A stretch of DNA of 64,000 nucleotides, taken from assembly GCF_003473485.1 (NCBI RefSeq), contig NC_053042.1, forward strand, positions 6,409,501-6,473,500. Reading direction: 5' to 3'. Source of the stretch: Medicago truncatula. Lineage: Eukaryota; Streptophyta; Magnoliopsida; Fabales; Fabaceae. Below, piece by piece: positions 1 to 11,640 of this stretch (positions are counted from its first letter, which is position 1; every line of letters starts with the position of its first letter). Below the pieces are notes generated by a model. The model did not search any database, had not been told where the DNA came from, and saw only the letters and a program-made list of their open reading frames with translations. Position numbers and translations under genes: made by a program.

Positions 1-1310
1 ATCCCATCATCCATACATAACAAATTGGTGTGGTAGATTCAAATTTTAATATATGAATAGTAAATAAAACTAGTATTCGTATTGAGACTAGAACTCATAG
101 GGAAGAAAATAGATTTATGAATGGAATAAAATATGTAATATTTACAGACAAAAGTATTCATTATTGGGAAAAAATCAATATACTTTTAATGTCGAATAGG
201 ATCAACTAGGACAGAAATATTATGAGCAACACTATTTGCTTGCCTCCGAATATGCGACACTACAAAATCGGGACTGGTAAGTAAGAGACTTCTACACTGG
301 GAGATCAGGTCACCAAATTCATTAGGAGGGTTGGAGTTTGTGGCGAGTGCATCAACCAGAGTTTTGCAATCAGTTACAAAAAAGACAGCAGTCATTCCAT
401 CCAGGATGGCCATTTTTATAGCTTCCAACAAACCTATGGTTTCGGCTTCTAGGATTGTGGTGGAAGAATAAAGATAATCAGATTTGCCAAACATAAATGA
501 TCCTGAGGAATCTCGAAAACAAATACCATACCCCATAATTGAATTGTTGTTGAAAGACGCGGCATCAACATTGCATTTGATTGTTCCCGCAGGAGGTTTG
601 CTCCAAGCATGAGGAATATTGGCAGCTTGGATAGGCAACTTTGCTCTTTGCATACAACTCCATTCGTATCTCGGGTAACTATGTAGGCCGGTGAGTTATC
701 TGTGTTATCCCAAAGCTTTGAATTGCGGTTTTTCCACAAACTCCAAAGAACCATAGCTGCTAGATATCTTTGATGTGTGGGTAACCTGTCAAACAGACCA
801 AAACCATGGAAGCAAAGTCATTAGCTATCACCAGCAGATCGAGTACAATGTTTTGGATGCCTATTTGTTCCCAACAATTGGCAGCTTTTGAGCAAACAAA
901 GAAGAGATGCATATGTGTTTCAGCCAAGAGGTCACAACAAACACAAGAATCAGCACAAGAGATGCCGCGGCTGATGAGATTTGCACGGGTAGGTAAACAT
1001 TGATGAGCTAACCGCCAGATAAAGGAACGCACTTGAGGAGGAATTTGCATCTACTATATAGAATTCCAGCAGAAATTGTTACGGACAGGTGCAGCATCAA
1101 GTAAAAGACCGGAGCAGAGACGGTAAGCTGTTTTGACAGTATAAGCTCCACCCACCGTTGACTTCCAGATTCGAGAATCAGTTCTTGATCGAGCAAATAG
1201 TGGAATGGACAGAATTGTGGTTACATCAGTAGCATCAAACAGATTTTGTATGACAGGAATGTTCCAAGAATTCAGACCCGGGTTTAGCAAAGCATTTACC
1301 ATAAGATCTT
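1..1310 (-). mobile_element. LINE (non-LTR retrotransposon) 3' relic: zinc-binding region and RNase H
   Basis: Three minus-strand reading frames match the usual 3' order of a plant LINE polyprotein. 1054-1302 reads as the region before the zinc-binding domain (SRIWKSTVGGAYTVKTAYRL). 760-1050 reads as the reverse-transcriptase zinc-binding domain (RSFIWRLAHQCLPTRANL with paired cysteines). 186-653 (155 aa) is an RNase H-like domain (KCNVDAASFNN, GYGICFRDSSG, EAETIGLLEAI, SHIRRQANSVAH). The pieces lie in different frames, so the copy is frameshifted and not expected to encode a working polyprotein. The reverse transcriptase core would lie to the right on this strand and is not recognisable. Confidence 0.8.
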
Positions 1311-2130
1311 TGTAGTGAAGAGGTGGCGAGGTGGAGGGTTTGTGACCTCGCCACCATTCAACATTGTTTCAGAGAGACCAACTCCCGTGCAGATTTATTA
1401 GGAAAAAAGATTTGATGCTCTTTTCTTTCTGGTTTATGTTAATTATAACTGTAATTTCCTTCATGCCCTTTTGTTAACCTACACCTCTTATTATAAAAAA
1501 AAAAACTACAAACACTTTTTAAATGAAACTCACAAAATACTTTCGTACAAGGAACAGTTATGTTAGAGGTCGATAGAACCAACGAGGGAAATATATCATT
1601 TCAAGGGATCTATTTTTCGTGAGTATAATCATCAATGGAGAGTCATGCAAGTAGCATTCTGGTGTTGTCTAGTTGAAACATGCCTTGAAATCTCATGTTG
1701 GATATATATGAAGAAAAATAACTCTTTTCGGCTACTGTTGTATGTGCTGGACACAGGGACTGTTGTCCTAGGTGCAACAATAACACGTTTCAGGAAGGTC
1801 CTGCTTCTGGTAGCTGTGTAGAGGTCAGTAGAGTACAAACTGCGTTGGCCGCATGGGCTGTGCGAGGCGCAAAGTGCAGTGCAAGTGTCTGTTTTTTTCT
1901 TTCTTTCTGAGGTGTATAAGAGGCCAAGACTTTTTTTTGTGTGTTTAATCTTGTCAAATCAAAGGAGGAAACTTTTAGTAATTTTAGAGGCTAACGTTAT
2001 TGGGTTGGAAAACACTTTGTAAACACTTTGGGTAGTGAGATCTCATTAGAGGAAGGATCAAAGGATTGACGAGTTTGGTAGCAAAAATGGTGGAAATCGG
2101 CTCTTTGAAGAGGTGTTTCATGAATAACTC
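1311..2130. other. Unassigned intergenic stretch
   Basis: I see no supported gene here. Short open frames have no recognisable domain. A slightly GC-richer patch near 1840-1890 may be retroelement debris, but I cannot assign it. Confidence 0.4.
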
Positions 2131-2139
2131 CATCGATCT

Positions 2140-3180
2140 TTTCCTATTTTACGATTTGCGGATGATACTTTTTTTATTTGTGAAGGGAATTGAGAGAATT
2201 TATGGTGTCTTAAATCTGTTACTAGAATCTTTGCATTGATTTCGGGTTTGAAGGCGACTTTGCAAAAAGTAATATTTTTGGTTTGAATATTAACGATGAT
2301 TTTTTGATGGTGGCCTTTGGATTTTTTACATTGTTATATTGATCATTTTCCTATTAAGTTGTTCGGTATTTTGATGGGTGCCAATCTAAGGAGAGTTGAT
2401 ACTTGGAAGCCTATTGTGTCGTCGTTGATGAAAATGTTGTCTACTTGTTGGAAAAGTAGACAATTGTCAATTAGAGAGAGTCTGACTTTGATTAACTCAG
2501 AATTTTCAATGATGGTGTTGAGTCTATTGAAGAAGTGGTCGTGGGAGTGGACTATGTACAAGTTCCATCTGCCTCTCCCTGTATGTTCTATGAATGGTCG
2601 TGGAATCCACGAGATTGTATCCTGCGATTGACCATTGTTTGGTGTTGTGGACAGTGGGGCGGTTCACCTTGTTTCCTTGTGGTTGGTCTGTGTGCGGGTT
2701 GCACTGTCCGTGGCTCCTTTTTGGTTGATGGGAGGGTGTTTTTGGAGGCTGACAGTGGAGGAGGCCGTTGTTTGCATGGGAATAAGAAGAAGTTGTCCAT
2801 AAATTGGAAGCAATTGTTTTTCGTGTTGGACTAAATTTAAAAGGTAGTGATTAATGAATTTGATAGTTGAACAATGTCGACAGGTTCTCAGTTAGTTATT
2901 GTTATAAACAATTGGTCTCACTTGTAAATGTCCAATCTAGTAATCCATCCAATTTGGATCAAGGTTTTGGAAAAGGTGTGTAAGATTGATGTTCCGTCTA
3001 AGGCCAACATCATGGTTTGGAGATTACTTGAATGGATACTGACAACTAAAGAGATACTAGCAACAAATGATGTTTTGGTTAGAAAAGGAATAATGTCTAC
3101 CATTCATGATAGACCTTGTGTTTTTAACTCGACAGATATGAAGTCCAATAACAACCTCTTATCCTTTCTCATCATATAAT
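2140..3180 (+). mobile_element. Degenerate LINE reverse transcriptase relic
   Basis: Plus-strand frames interrupted by stops resemble the end of a plant LINE reverse transcriptase. Near 2150 there is a FADDTFFICEGN-like active-site stretch. It is followed by a region like the usual 'LISGLKA..' and 'LFGILMGANLRRVDTWKPIV' segments (about 2320-2640). At 2928-3130 there is a zinc-binding-like segment (VPSKANIMVWRLLEWILTTKEIL). Several frame changes and stops separate these parts, so it is a dead copy. Confidence 0.65.
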
Positions 3181-3312
3181 GTATGATCCGTCATAATTTT
3201 TTTTTTAAAGATAATGTAAGCTTACCCAACTATGGTGGACCATACATTATATGAGAAATGACAAGAGATTGTTACCGGACTTCATATGTGTCGAGTTAAA
3301 AACACAAGACAA
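3114..3312. repeat. Imperfect inverted repeat (foldback), arms about 75-80 bp
   Basis: The segment around 3118-3190 (TTTTTAACTCGACA.. to ATAATGTATGATCC) reappears as an imperfect reverse complement at about 3235-3306, separated by about 45 bp. A third, shorter, similar piece lies at about 3308-3345. It may be a small MITE-like element or an inverted duplication inside the LINE relic. No clear target duplication was seen. Confidence 0.6.
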
Positions 3313-3344
3313 ACTCTTGTCCTTTCTCGTATAATGCATTGTAC

Positions 3345-3955
3345 CAAAAAGAAATCACGGCCGTCTAAACAAGAAAAAAGATTCTCTTAAAACACTTACC
3401 CAAGTCAAACTCTCATGCATAAATATAAATATGTCGAACACATTCATTATGTTTTACATCTTGAATACCCTTTCAATTATTTATGGTTGAAGTCTTTGGT
3501 TGGCTTGGAACAAAGTTTTTTTTTTTCCTTCAAAAATGGGTTGCATATTGTAGTTCAGTAATCTCTAAAATGAAAACCGTGTCTTGGGGGTAATATTCTA
3601 ATTGATTTAGTACCTGTTTTGTTTAACGGTGATGCATTATCTCTCGCATCCCAATGTTGGTGAAATTTCAGAAGCTCCAAATATTAGAGTTCTATAGAAC
3701 ACACAGCTAACAAATATTAAACACAAACAAACGAGCACTTAATTATCTTATACTCATCGTTTTAATAAAAGAAAAAATCTTTTATTTTATTTATACATAC
3801 ATATGTAAAAAAAAACATCTATCATATCACTCTCTCTAGCGTATTATTATACATCATTTCTCTGTCGAGCCTCTCAAACCTTTGAGATCTGTCATAACTC
3901 TGGTAAGTTCTTTCGTACCCAATTCACTTAAATATATTTTTAGTTTTGGTACTAT
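3345..3955. other. Intergenic, upstream of B3 unit 1
   Basis: AT-rich, with no supported coding sequence. It forms the upstream region of the first B3 gene. The conserved block that precedes several paralogues begins at its right end. Confidence 0.5.
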
Positions 3956-3959
3956 ACAT

Positions 3960-4000
3960 CTTCCTCGTGAACTGTTGAGGCTTAAAGCCTGTACCTTTTC
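3960..4000 (+). promoter_or_regulatory. Conserved upstream/leader block of the B3 genes (unit 1 copy)
   Basis: A block like CTTCCTCGTGAACTGTT..AAAGCCT lies about 90-130 bp before the ATG. Recognisable versions precede unit 2 (13726-13765), unit 4 (25345-25380), unit 6 (about 44836-44865), unit 7 (50961-51000) and unit 8 (61923-61960). It is probably 5' UTR or core promoter. It could also simply be shared ancestry of recent duplicates. Confidence 0.5.
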
Positions 4001-4087
4001 TCTTCTCGACCAGAACAGCTCGTACCTTTCTCTAGACAAAACAAAAAGCTCGCACTTTTGAACAATTTCACTGTCTTGCGTTCGAAA

Positions 4088-7000
4088 ATGGGAGGAGCAG
4101 GTGGAAGCAGCAAATCTTGGGAGAAAGAGATTTACTGGACCCATTTTCAGTTCATTCATTTCATCCAATTTCTTCAAACCACCACCGATTTTCAACAACA
4201 ACTTGTGAGTACATGCACTTCATTTCGTTTTTCTTCATTATTTTGACTTGCCCGCCTTTTAACTTTTGTATATTTTTACAATTCCTTTAGCTGCGATTAA
4301 TTTTTTTGAAAAAAGTTTTGAGCTTTTGATTTTTGTGTATGCTGTTAATGTTATTCAATAATGGCTCAGGAGCTTTGACAGTAGTTGTAGATCTGTTTTT
4401 TTCCCTTCATGAACCAACTTACTTGCATTGTCCCACGTTGGAACTTGGAAGTCATGAACCCAGTGCGAGAATTTATATAGGATTGGACAATTCTCCCCTT
4501 TAAGCCATGATTTTGTGGTGGACTTATGTTCAATCCGTATCACATTGCAATATAATCTGTTGGGGATTTTGGGGGGTGCGGGAGAAACAACGGGTCCAAA
4601 TATTCCATGACCACGAGATGGTGACACCACATCTCCACCCAAAACCTTTAAGACATGAGGTATATGAGTCATATTGTTTATATATTTTAATAAGAGAAAA
4701 AGGTAGGAATTAGGGTTTGTTCATGTCGAACATTAATTTTTTAAACTCTTTTGTATCTTTGTAAAGACTCGTTGATTGTGAATCAGAGAGTGGTAAACAA
4801 TCTTGGTGTTTGTCTCTCTACGATCTTTATATTGTTGTCTTTGGTTTGATTGTGTTGAATCATTATTTTCTTGGACTATTTAGTTTGGTTGCCATTGATA
4901 TTTGTTCCACTGTTCTTGTTGGTTTTAACAACGAGTGGTTTGAATTCACAACAGGGAAAAAAATGAAAAGAAAAGGAAGTGAAAAAGGAGATTGTAGCGT
5001 AGGTTTTCTTGGTTTATTATTCTTTTCCTTGTTCTGCAAACATTATCTATTTAGTCATGTACTTGAGATGATTACTGGCTGTTTCTCAAGAAAATACTTA
5101 TGTTTAGCTCTTATGTAGATATATTAATCTACCAACATCTCTTAGATTCTTCAACTCAATGTTTCTTAGTCTCAACTGGAAATCTATAAATTTATTGCAG
5201 GCCCTTCCGAAAACATTTTCAGACAATTTAAAGAAGAAGTTGCCAGGCAACGTGACCCTTAAAGGTCCTAGTGGAGTTGTGTGGAATGTTGGGCTGACAG
5301 CTAGAGATGATACCATTTACTTCACGAATGGATGGCAAAGATTCGTGAAAGATCACTCTTTGAAAGAGAATGATTTCCTTGTCTTTAAGTACAATGGGGA
5401 GTCACTCTTTGAAGTTTTAATCTTTCATGGAGATAGTTTCTGTGAGAAGGCAGCTTCTTATTTTGTTGGAAAATGTGGACAAGCTCATACTGAACAAGTG
5501 TGTAACAAGGGAAAAAGCTCCAATAATTCTGTTGAAGAAGTCAGTACTCCTTCTAATGGCAGTGTTGAATGCAGTTTGCCTGAAAAATCATGGGAGGAAG
5601 ACATTTACTGGACCCATTTTCAGTTCATCCATTTCACCCAACTTCTTCCCGAAGATTTTAAGCAACAACTTGTTAGTACTCCATTTTCTCTTTCACAGCA
5701 CTCTTTCCTTTCATGTTGTAAATCATTGAAAAAATAAAAACGAAACCTTTCTAAATTGTTATTTGGGTGTTGAGTGCATGCTTTTTTTCACCTTCCTTTT
5801 TCTATTTATATTTTTTTACTATGCCCACCTTTTAATTTTTGTTATCTTTTTACAATTCCTTTAACTAAGGGGGAGCCTTGGCGCAACGGTAAATTTGTTT
5901 TCACATGACTGAAAGGTCACAGGTTCAAATCTTGGGAACAAAATCAGGGTAAAGCTGCGTACAAAACACCAAAATGGTGGGACCCCTTCCCAGACCCTGC
6001 GTATGCAGGATCTTTAGTGATCGGGGCTGCCCTTTTTACAATTCCTTTAACTGCACTTAGTTCTTTTGAAGAAAGTTTTCAGTTTTAAATTTTTAATTTT
6101 TTTATTATTTGATACGCTGCTACGGTTTTCTTTTTTAACCATGATTATTATATTTTATACATACAGATATGCTTGCTTTTAAATAATGGGAACTGTGACA
6201 TTGGTTGTAGATTTGTTTATTTTCTTCTTCTTTCTGAATAATGGATACGCTGAGATGCTTTGTTTTGAATTTGCATTGCAATAGAGGAACCATGCATCTA
6301 CATTTAAGCACTGTCCATGCTTTTGTGGCTTTAAGTAAAAGAAAAGGAAGTGAATGAAGAGTTTTTAGCGTAGTTTTTCTTGGTTTATTATTCTTTTCCT
6401 TGCGCTGCAAACATTATCTATGTAAATCATGTTATCAAGATGATTAATGGCTGTTTTTCAAGCAAGTAATTATGTTTAGCTTTTAGGTAGATATATTAAT
6501 CGACCAACATCTCTCTTAGATTCTTCAGCTCAATGTTTTTTAATCTCAAATTGAAATTTATACTTTTATTGCAGGCACTTCCTAAAACATTTTCAGACAA
6601 TTTAAATAAGAAGTTGCCAGAAAATGTGACCCTTAAAGGTCCCGGTGGTGTTGCATGGAAAATAGGGCTCATAACTAGAGACGATACTGTTTACTTCCTG
6701 AACGGTTGGCAACGATTCGTGAACGATCACTCTTTGAAAGATAATGATTTCCTTGTCTTTAATTACAATGGTGAGTCACACTTTGATGTTTTGATCTTTG
6801 ATGGAGAAAGCTTCTGTGAGAAAGAAGCTTCTTATTTTGTCGGAAAATGCAGCCATACTCAAACTGAACTAGGGGGTAGCAAAGCAAACGAAACAAACAA
6901 TTCTATTGAAGAAGTCAATACTGCTTCTTCTGATGGTGGTGTTGAATGTGGTTTATATGAGAAATTTCAGGATCTTAACAATATAGGAACACCATTAGCT

Positions 7001-10000
7001 GTACCTGTTGAAACTACCAATGAAAAGACTTTTAATGCTGGTGTTGAATCTGATTCCCCTGAGCTGCTCATAGCTGATACAGTCACTAAGACCACAGCTA
7101 TACAGTTTCCCTACCAACCAACCGGCAAAAGGAGCAAGAGGAGAAGATCATCGACATCAGCTAATTGTTGTTGGAGAGCACTTGACCGGGTGGCTTATAA
7201 CAAGCAACACTCAGGTTAGAATATTTTTTTCTTTTCCACTTAACTTTTACTATATTAATTCTAAATTAGTTAGTAACTATAACTTTCTGATGTAGTCACT
7301 ATAGCGGTTCCCTCCCAAACAACCGGCCAAAAGACCAAGAAGCCTGTTAATGAAGTTACACCTGGCCGGAGTATGAAGCGGGGAAGACAAGCAAAAACAG
7401 CTACTTCTGGTGAGAGATCAATTGATTGGGTGGCTTGTAACAAGGAAAACTCAGGTTAAAATATTTATTTTTCATTTACTTTTACTACTAATTCTAAATT
7501 ATTTAGTAACTATAACTTTCTGCTGTCATGCTTTTTTGTGCTGCACATGCTTTGCTATAAACTTTGTCCAAACTAGTTTGTTTTCCTGTATTTACATTGG
7601 TCATAAGCATGGTTATCAGAGTCTTGCGAGACGAGTCATATCACAATTCTATACTAAACTGAACCCAGTCAATATGAACCTGTAGTGTTTTTCTACTTGG
7701 ACATGCACCTCATACTGAAACCTGATTCACTATGATAAATTCCGATTCATTCTAATGAATCACATTCTACCTAAACTTGGAGTAGCGAACTACTTTTTTT
7801 GTCAACTTTGCGTAACCAACCACTTTTCTTTTGTATGAGAGGTGGCAAGGAGAGAAAGTGAGAATTAGTAGGGCTGTAGGGGATTTAGTTATATGAGGTG
7901 GGAGTTGTGGAGAGATAGAGGGTATCATGGAAGAATCATTGTTTTGCTAGGTCAAATAATTGCGTGTTTTCTCTTTGTAGAGCATTGCTATTTGGGTAGT
8001 AGGGGTTTATCCCTTCTGCGTGTCTTTTTTACCATCAATAAATACTCACGTTCCATTTGCAATTCCCGGGTTGTCTTTAATTTCTTGCTTCTGTTGTTTT
8101 TGGTTTGCAACAAATTAGTCCTACCTGCCGGATTAGTGGAAAGGAATTGCAAGGTTCAGACAATTAAACTGAGAGGGAGAGTACTAGGAGTTCGCATTCT
8201 CTTATTGGAGGATAGTGGTTCAACCCAAAATTTTATTTCTAAGAAACTTGTCTCTGCGTGTGGGTAGATTGGCCTCAGCAGATCACGCGTTTCCAATTTA
8301 ACCAGGAACCTGTAGAGTTAAAAGGAGAGATCAGTAGTGAGATGGGGCATATGGCCTTGCAGAGCTTGCTAGGAGGACCAAAACAGCGGGATGAAGTCTG
8401 GTTAATGGTTGCTGAAGGGTTTCCTTTGGTTCCGAAGTCTCGTAGTGATGCTGTTGCTGAAATCACTGGTAATCAAGAGGAGATGGAAAACGATCTTGAT
8501 GAGTTCATGAATGTAACAAACAATCTCGATATATTTCAACGTTGTGAATAGGGTACAAGAACTAATTTGTTTAAATAGGCTCTTCTAAAGCTAATGGGCA
8601 TGATTAATTAAAGGAATACAATTGTTAGAAATAATTACAAATATACACTATTTACAACACACCATTGCCTTTGATTTCATTCTGGGTCTCAAAAATATGT
8701 ATTAAAACTCATTTGATCTTCCCTAGCAAACTGATACTTGTCTAGGAAAGAGTATTTTGCATTCAAATCCTTATATTTATGCCAAAGCCTGTCCTTTTAT
8801 TTAAAACTCATGATTGAACTGTTCAATTCCTCACAGAGGCAGCCAACCTGAATAGAAGTGGGAAGGCAGATGGCCATGATATTCTCAGTGGAGCTTCACT
8901 GTCAAAGTTATCACCACATGCTGAGAAAGAGATAGCCCAATCATTTACCTCCTCTTTTCCATATTTTGTTAAAATAATGAAAACATTCAATGTTGAACGT
9001 CCACGTATTCTGGTGAGTTGTTCCTTTTGTGATTCTCAATTTACCTCCCAAATAATGTTGTTTTATCTCCGCCCTCATCTTTAAGTAACTTGTGTAGTGT
9101 TTCACTTGCTTGAGAAACTGATATTGTTGGATTATATTAATTTTTATCCAAACAATATTTCTACTTTTATGTATGGAGGATGGTAAGCATGGATTATAGC
9201 ATTTCAGATGCATAGATTACAAGTATAAGACGATCTCAATGAAAATTCCATCCATAATTCCATCCTAATTAATGAGTCAATCTTGGTAGATTTGAACTAT
9301 TCTTGTATTTGCACTTCAATGCATGTTGGAGTGATATTTCGATACCTAGTGAAGATGCTGCTTGGCGAACTTCTAAACTTCTACCTAAGCAAGCTTCTAC
9401 ATCTCACTAAGTTCGACACCTTTTCTACTGCTATGACATAACACATTGACTTCTGTTCTATGTAATTACAATGCTGTATTTCTCCAAGAAGTACCAATTG
9501 TTATTGTTATCACAATTTCCTTCCCTTAAATGTTTTTATTGAACGGTATTGCAATTTTAACTTTCTTTCTCAAATATTTTTTGTTTTAAGTTTATTTGGG
9601 TGTATTATTTGTTATGTGAAGTTTTCATCCCATTCACTGTGCTTAGCATTCACACTGAAGCTCTTCCTAATACCGATTTATAATGGACACAATGCAGAAT
9701 ATTCCATATGAATTTTCGAAGGATCATCTTCCAAACTGCAAGATAAAGATTACTCTTCATAATTTGAAGGGAGAACAGTGGACCGTCAATTCTGTTCCTA
9801 GAACTAGATTGCATGCAAGTCACATTCTATGCGGAGGATGGTTGAATTTTGTTCGTGGCAATAGCCTAAAGATTGGAGATGTCTGTATTTTCGAACTTAT
9901 AGGTGAGTGTGAATTACGTGTTCGCATCAATGAGGTTGGAAAAGATGGGTTAGACTCCCAGGTTGGAAAACTAGCTTGTAGACTTGATGTCGCTAGCCAT

Positions 10001-11022
10001 AAGACTTCCAGATTTATGCCGAAGAAACATAAAATCAGCTCAAAGTGCTGTGCGGAAGTTGATCTATTAGATAAAAAGTTGTCAGAGATTTGCCAAGAAG
10101 CTGCTTTATCCTCTGAGTTAAAGAAATCCGTTAGAGCTTCAAATACTTCAAAGAAGGCAGGGCTTTCCCCCAAGTCAAAAGCTTCCCATAAAAAGCCGGG
10201 TATGGTTTTTCCTCTATTTGCCCAGTAGATGGTAATTTTTATTGCAATGTAGATCTATATCATAAGTTTCTGCAACAAATTTATATTAAGTATTTTATGT
10301 TAACAAGTAAAAACAGAAGAATATAATTCAATATTTTGGCAATTACAATTGTGTTACTTTGATAGTGAAAGAAAGAACCAAAAGCATAAATGTTGAATAC
10401 TTTCCTTAAAAAATTTCTACCTTCCAAATTATGACTCAGTCCCATTTTAACTGTAAACAAAGACAGCTGTTCCGAGGAAACACCGCATTGAAGATGCACT
10501 AAGCTCCCAGGCTAATGATAGTTTGAAAATGTTGTTTGCACTCGACGAACAAAGAGTAGCTGAAGCTTTCACTTCCCCATTTCCTTATTTTGTGAAAATC
10601 ATGAAGAAGTTCAATGTTTGTGGATCATACACTTTGGTGAGTAATACACATTTCACAACTAATTATTGTCAGCATGTGTGTTTAAAATCAATATCAATGC
10701 TAAATTATTGAAACTTGTTACTCCGTAGAAAATCCCATGCCAGTTCTCTACTGCACATCTCCCTGCTCGCAATACAGAAGTTACGCTTCGCAATTCAAGA
10801 GGAAAATGTTGGACTGTGAACTCCGTCCCATATGTTCAAGGGGAAACGACTATTCACACATTTTGTGGGGGATGGAATGCCTTTGTTCGTGATAATGACA
10901 TCAATTTTGGTGATACTTGTATTTTTGAGCTCGTTTCTGATTATATCATGCAAGTTCGTATATCTGGGGTTGGAAAGGAAGGTCTTGATCATCAAAACGG
11001 GAATGTGAAACTTACTAGCTAG
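4088..11022 (+). CDS. REM-type B3 protein with four B3 domains (unit 1)
   Basis: Predicted plant-specific nuclear DNA-binding protein of the REM (REM16-like) B3 group. My exon model is 4088-4204, 5201-5671, 6575-7214, 7296-7454, 8837-9012, 9698-10199, 10467-10636 and 10729-11022. All introns are GT-AG, phases agree at every junction, and it predicts about 842 aa. Four B3 domains lie near residues 18-120, 170-280, 505-605 and 730-835. Each is split by a phase-0 intron just after its first strand. The second exon ends in a second copy of the exon-1 motif (SWEEDIYW.. from 5588), so domain 2 starts inside that exon. Exon 4 (159 bp) duplicates the basic tail of exon 3 and could be skipped without a frameshift. 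The ATG at 4088 was chosen because paralogues start at the same place. Introns hold LTR debris, an Au-type SINE and gypsy fragments. Transcription is not shown. A mis-joined pair of genes is possible but less likely, because no stop or alternative in-frame start separates the halves. Confidence 0.8.
4430..4953. mobile_element. LTR-retrotransposon LTR fragments in intron 1 of unit 1
   Basis: The intron departs from its paralogues here. A first segment begins TGTCCCACGTTGGAA. A second (about 4558-4953) starts TGTTGGGG and ends GAATTCACAACA, like the terminus of the solo LTR in unit 6 intron 1. The part from about 4700 is similar to 26350-26690 and 46400-46758. I found no convincing 5-bp target duplication, so boundaries are approximate. 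Confidence 0.55.
5847..6052 (+). mobile_element. tRNA-derived SINE of the Au family, with 20-bp target duplication
   Basis: Body 5867-6032. It has a pol III A box near 5880-5891 (tggcgcaacggt), a B box near 5930-5940 (ggttcaaatc), then the Au-type body (GGGTAAAGCTGCGTACA, TGGTGGGACCCCTTCCC) and a short 3' T stretch. Flanks 5847-5866 and 6033-6052 are an identical 20-bp direct repeat (tttttacaattcctttaact). The same sequence occurs once, uninterrupted, in other introns of this array (for example near 4278, 13986 and 19857). That is an empty site, so the SINE inserted after those introns duplicated. This is the recognised plant Au SINE structure, not a tRNA gene. Confidence 0.9.
7840..8560 (+). 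mobile_element. Gypsy-type LTR and gag/protease fragment in intron 4 of unit 1
   Basis: 7840-8130 is a non-coding repeat containing TATATGAGGTGGGAGTTG and AGAGATAGAGGGTATCATGG. It is also present at about 16000-16290 and 29100-29450 in the equivalent introns of units 2 and 4. It is followed by a broken retroprotease-like frame: LEDSGSTQNFISKKL at about 8200-8250 resembles the aspartic-protease D[ST]G motif. A shifted frame to about 8550 continues it. The conserved position in three genes means the insertion predates their duplication. Confidence 0.6.
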
Positions 11023-11029
11023 TAATGTC

Positions 11030-11640
11030 CCATACCTGCTAATGTTCATGTTTGTGAGAAAGATAAATCAATCTTCAATGAAGATGTTTATTTTGTGGTA
11101 AGAATCTCAAAAGACTTGATGCATTTTATGCATGTCAGTAAATTCATGTTGTCTCTTAGAATGTATTTAACTATCTATATTTATTATGACATTGATTTTT
11201 AGTTCATATCATTGTCTATAACATCCAGTAGGCTCGAGAAATGTTGATCTTGAATGGGTAAAATTACATTTTGATTTTTGATCTTGTATGTCGTTTAAGG
11301 TTATGGAAAAATATTATTAAGTGTACTAATTTTTATGATAAAAAATAAGTTTTATTTACTAAAGAAGTATTGTTAAAAATAGTTGTATTTTATTTTGACA
11401 TTGAATAGTTAATTTTTTTTTTAAGACATTGAAAAATGTAATTAACGTTTGATATTTTAAAATTACAATACAAATGATATAAGACAAACAAATATATCGT
11501 TGAAGGTTTCTACAAAAATCTTACGTATAAAAAAGATTTTTACACAAATATTAAGAAAATCGATAAATTGTCTAATAATGTACACAATATTTTTACAAAG
11601 TTAATCCTATTTATTGGTAGATGTTTGTTTGATAATGGCT
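11030..11640. other. 3' flank of unit 1
   Basis: Non-coding and AT-rich. The part from about 11400 matches the flank of unit 2 (about 17870-18120) with small indels, so it belongs to the duplicated segment rather than to unique DNA. Confidence 0.5.

Noticed and set aside
5588..5671. First exon of a separate B3 gene inside unit 1
   Set aside because: The open frame runs through from the preceding B3 domain, and the local ATG at 5590 is out of frame with the conserved motif.
5869..5945. A tRNA gene (A and B boxes present)
   Set aside because: No acceptor stem pairing. The sequence continues into the Au SINE body and is bounded by a 20-bp target duplication.
8258..8551. A functional gene of 97 aa in the unit 1 intron
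   Set aside because: It continues a frameshifted gag/protease fragment and has no start context or partner exons.
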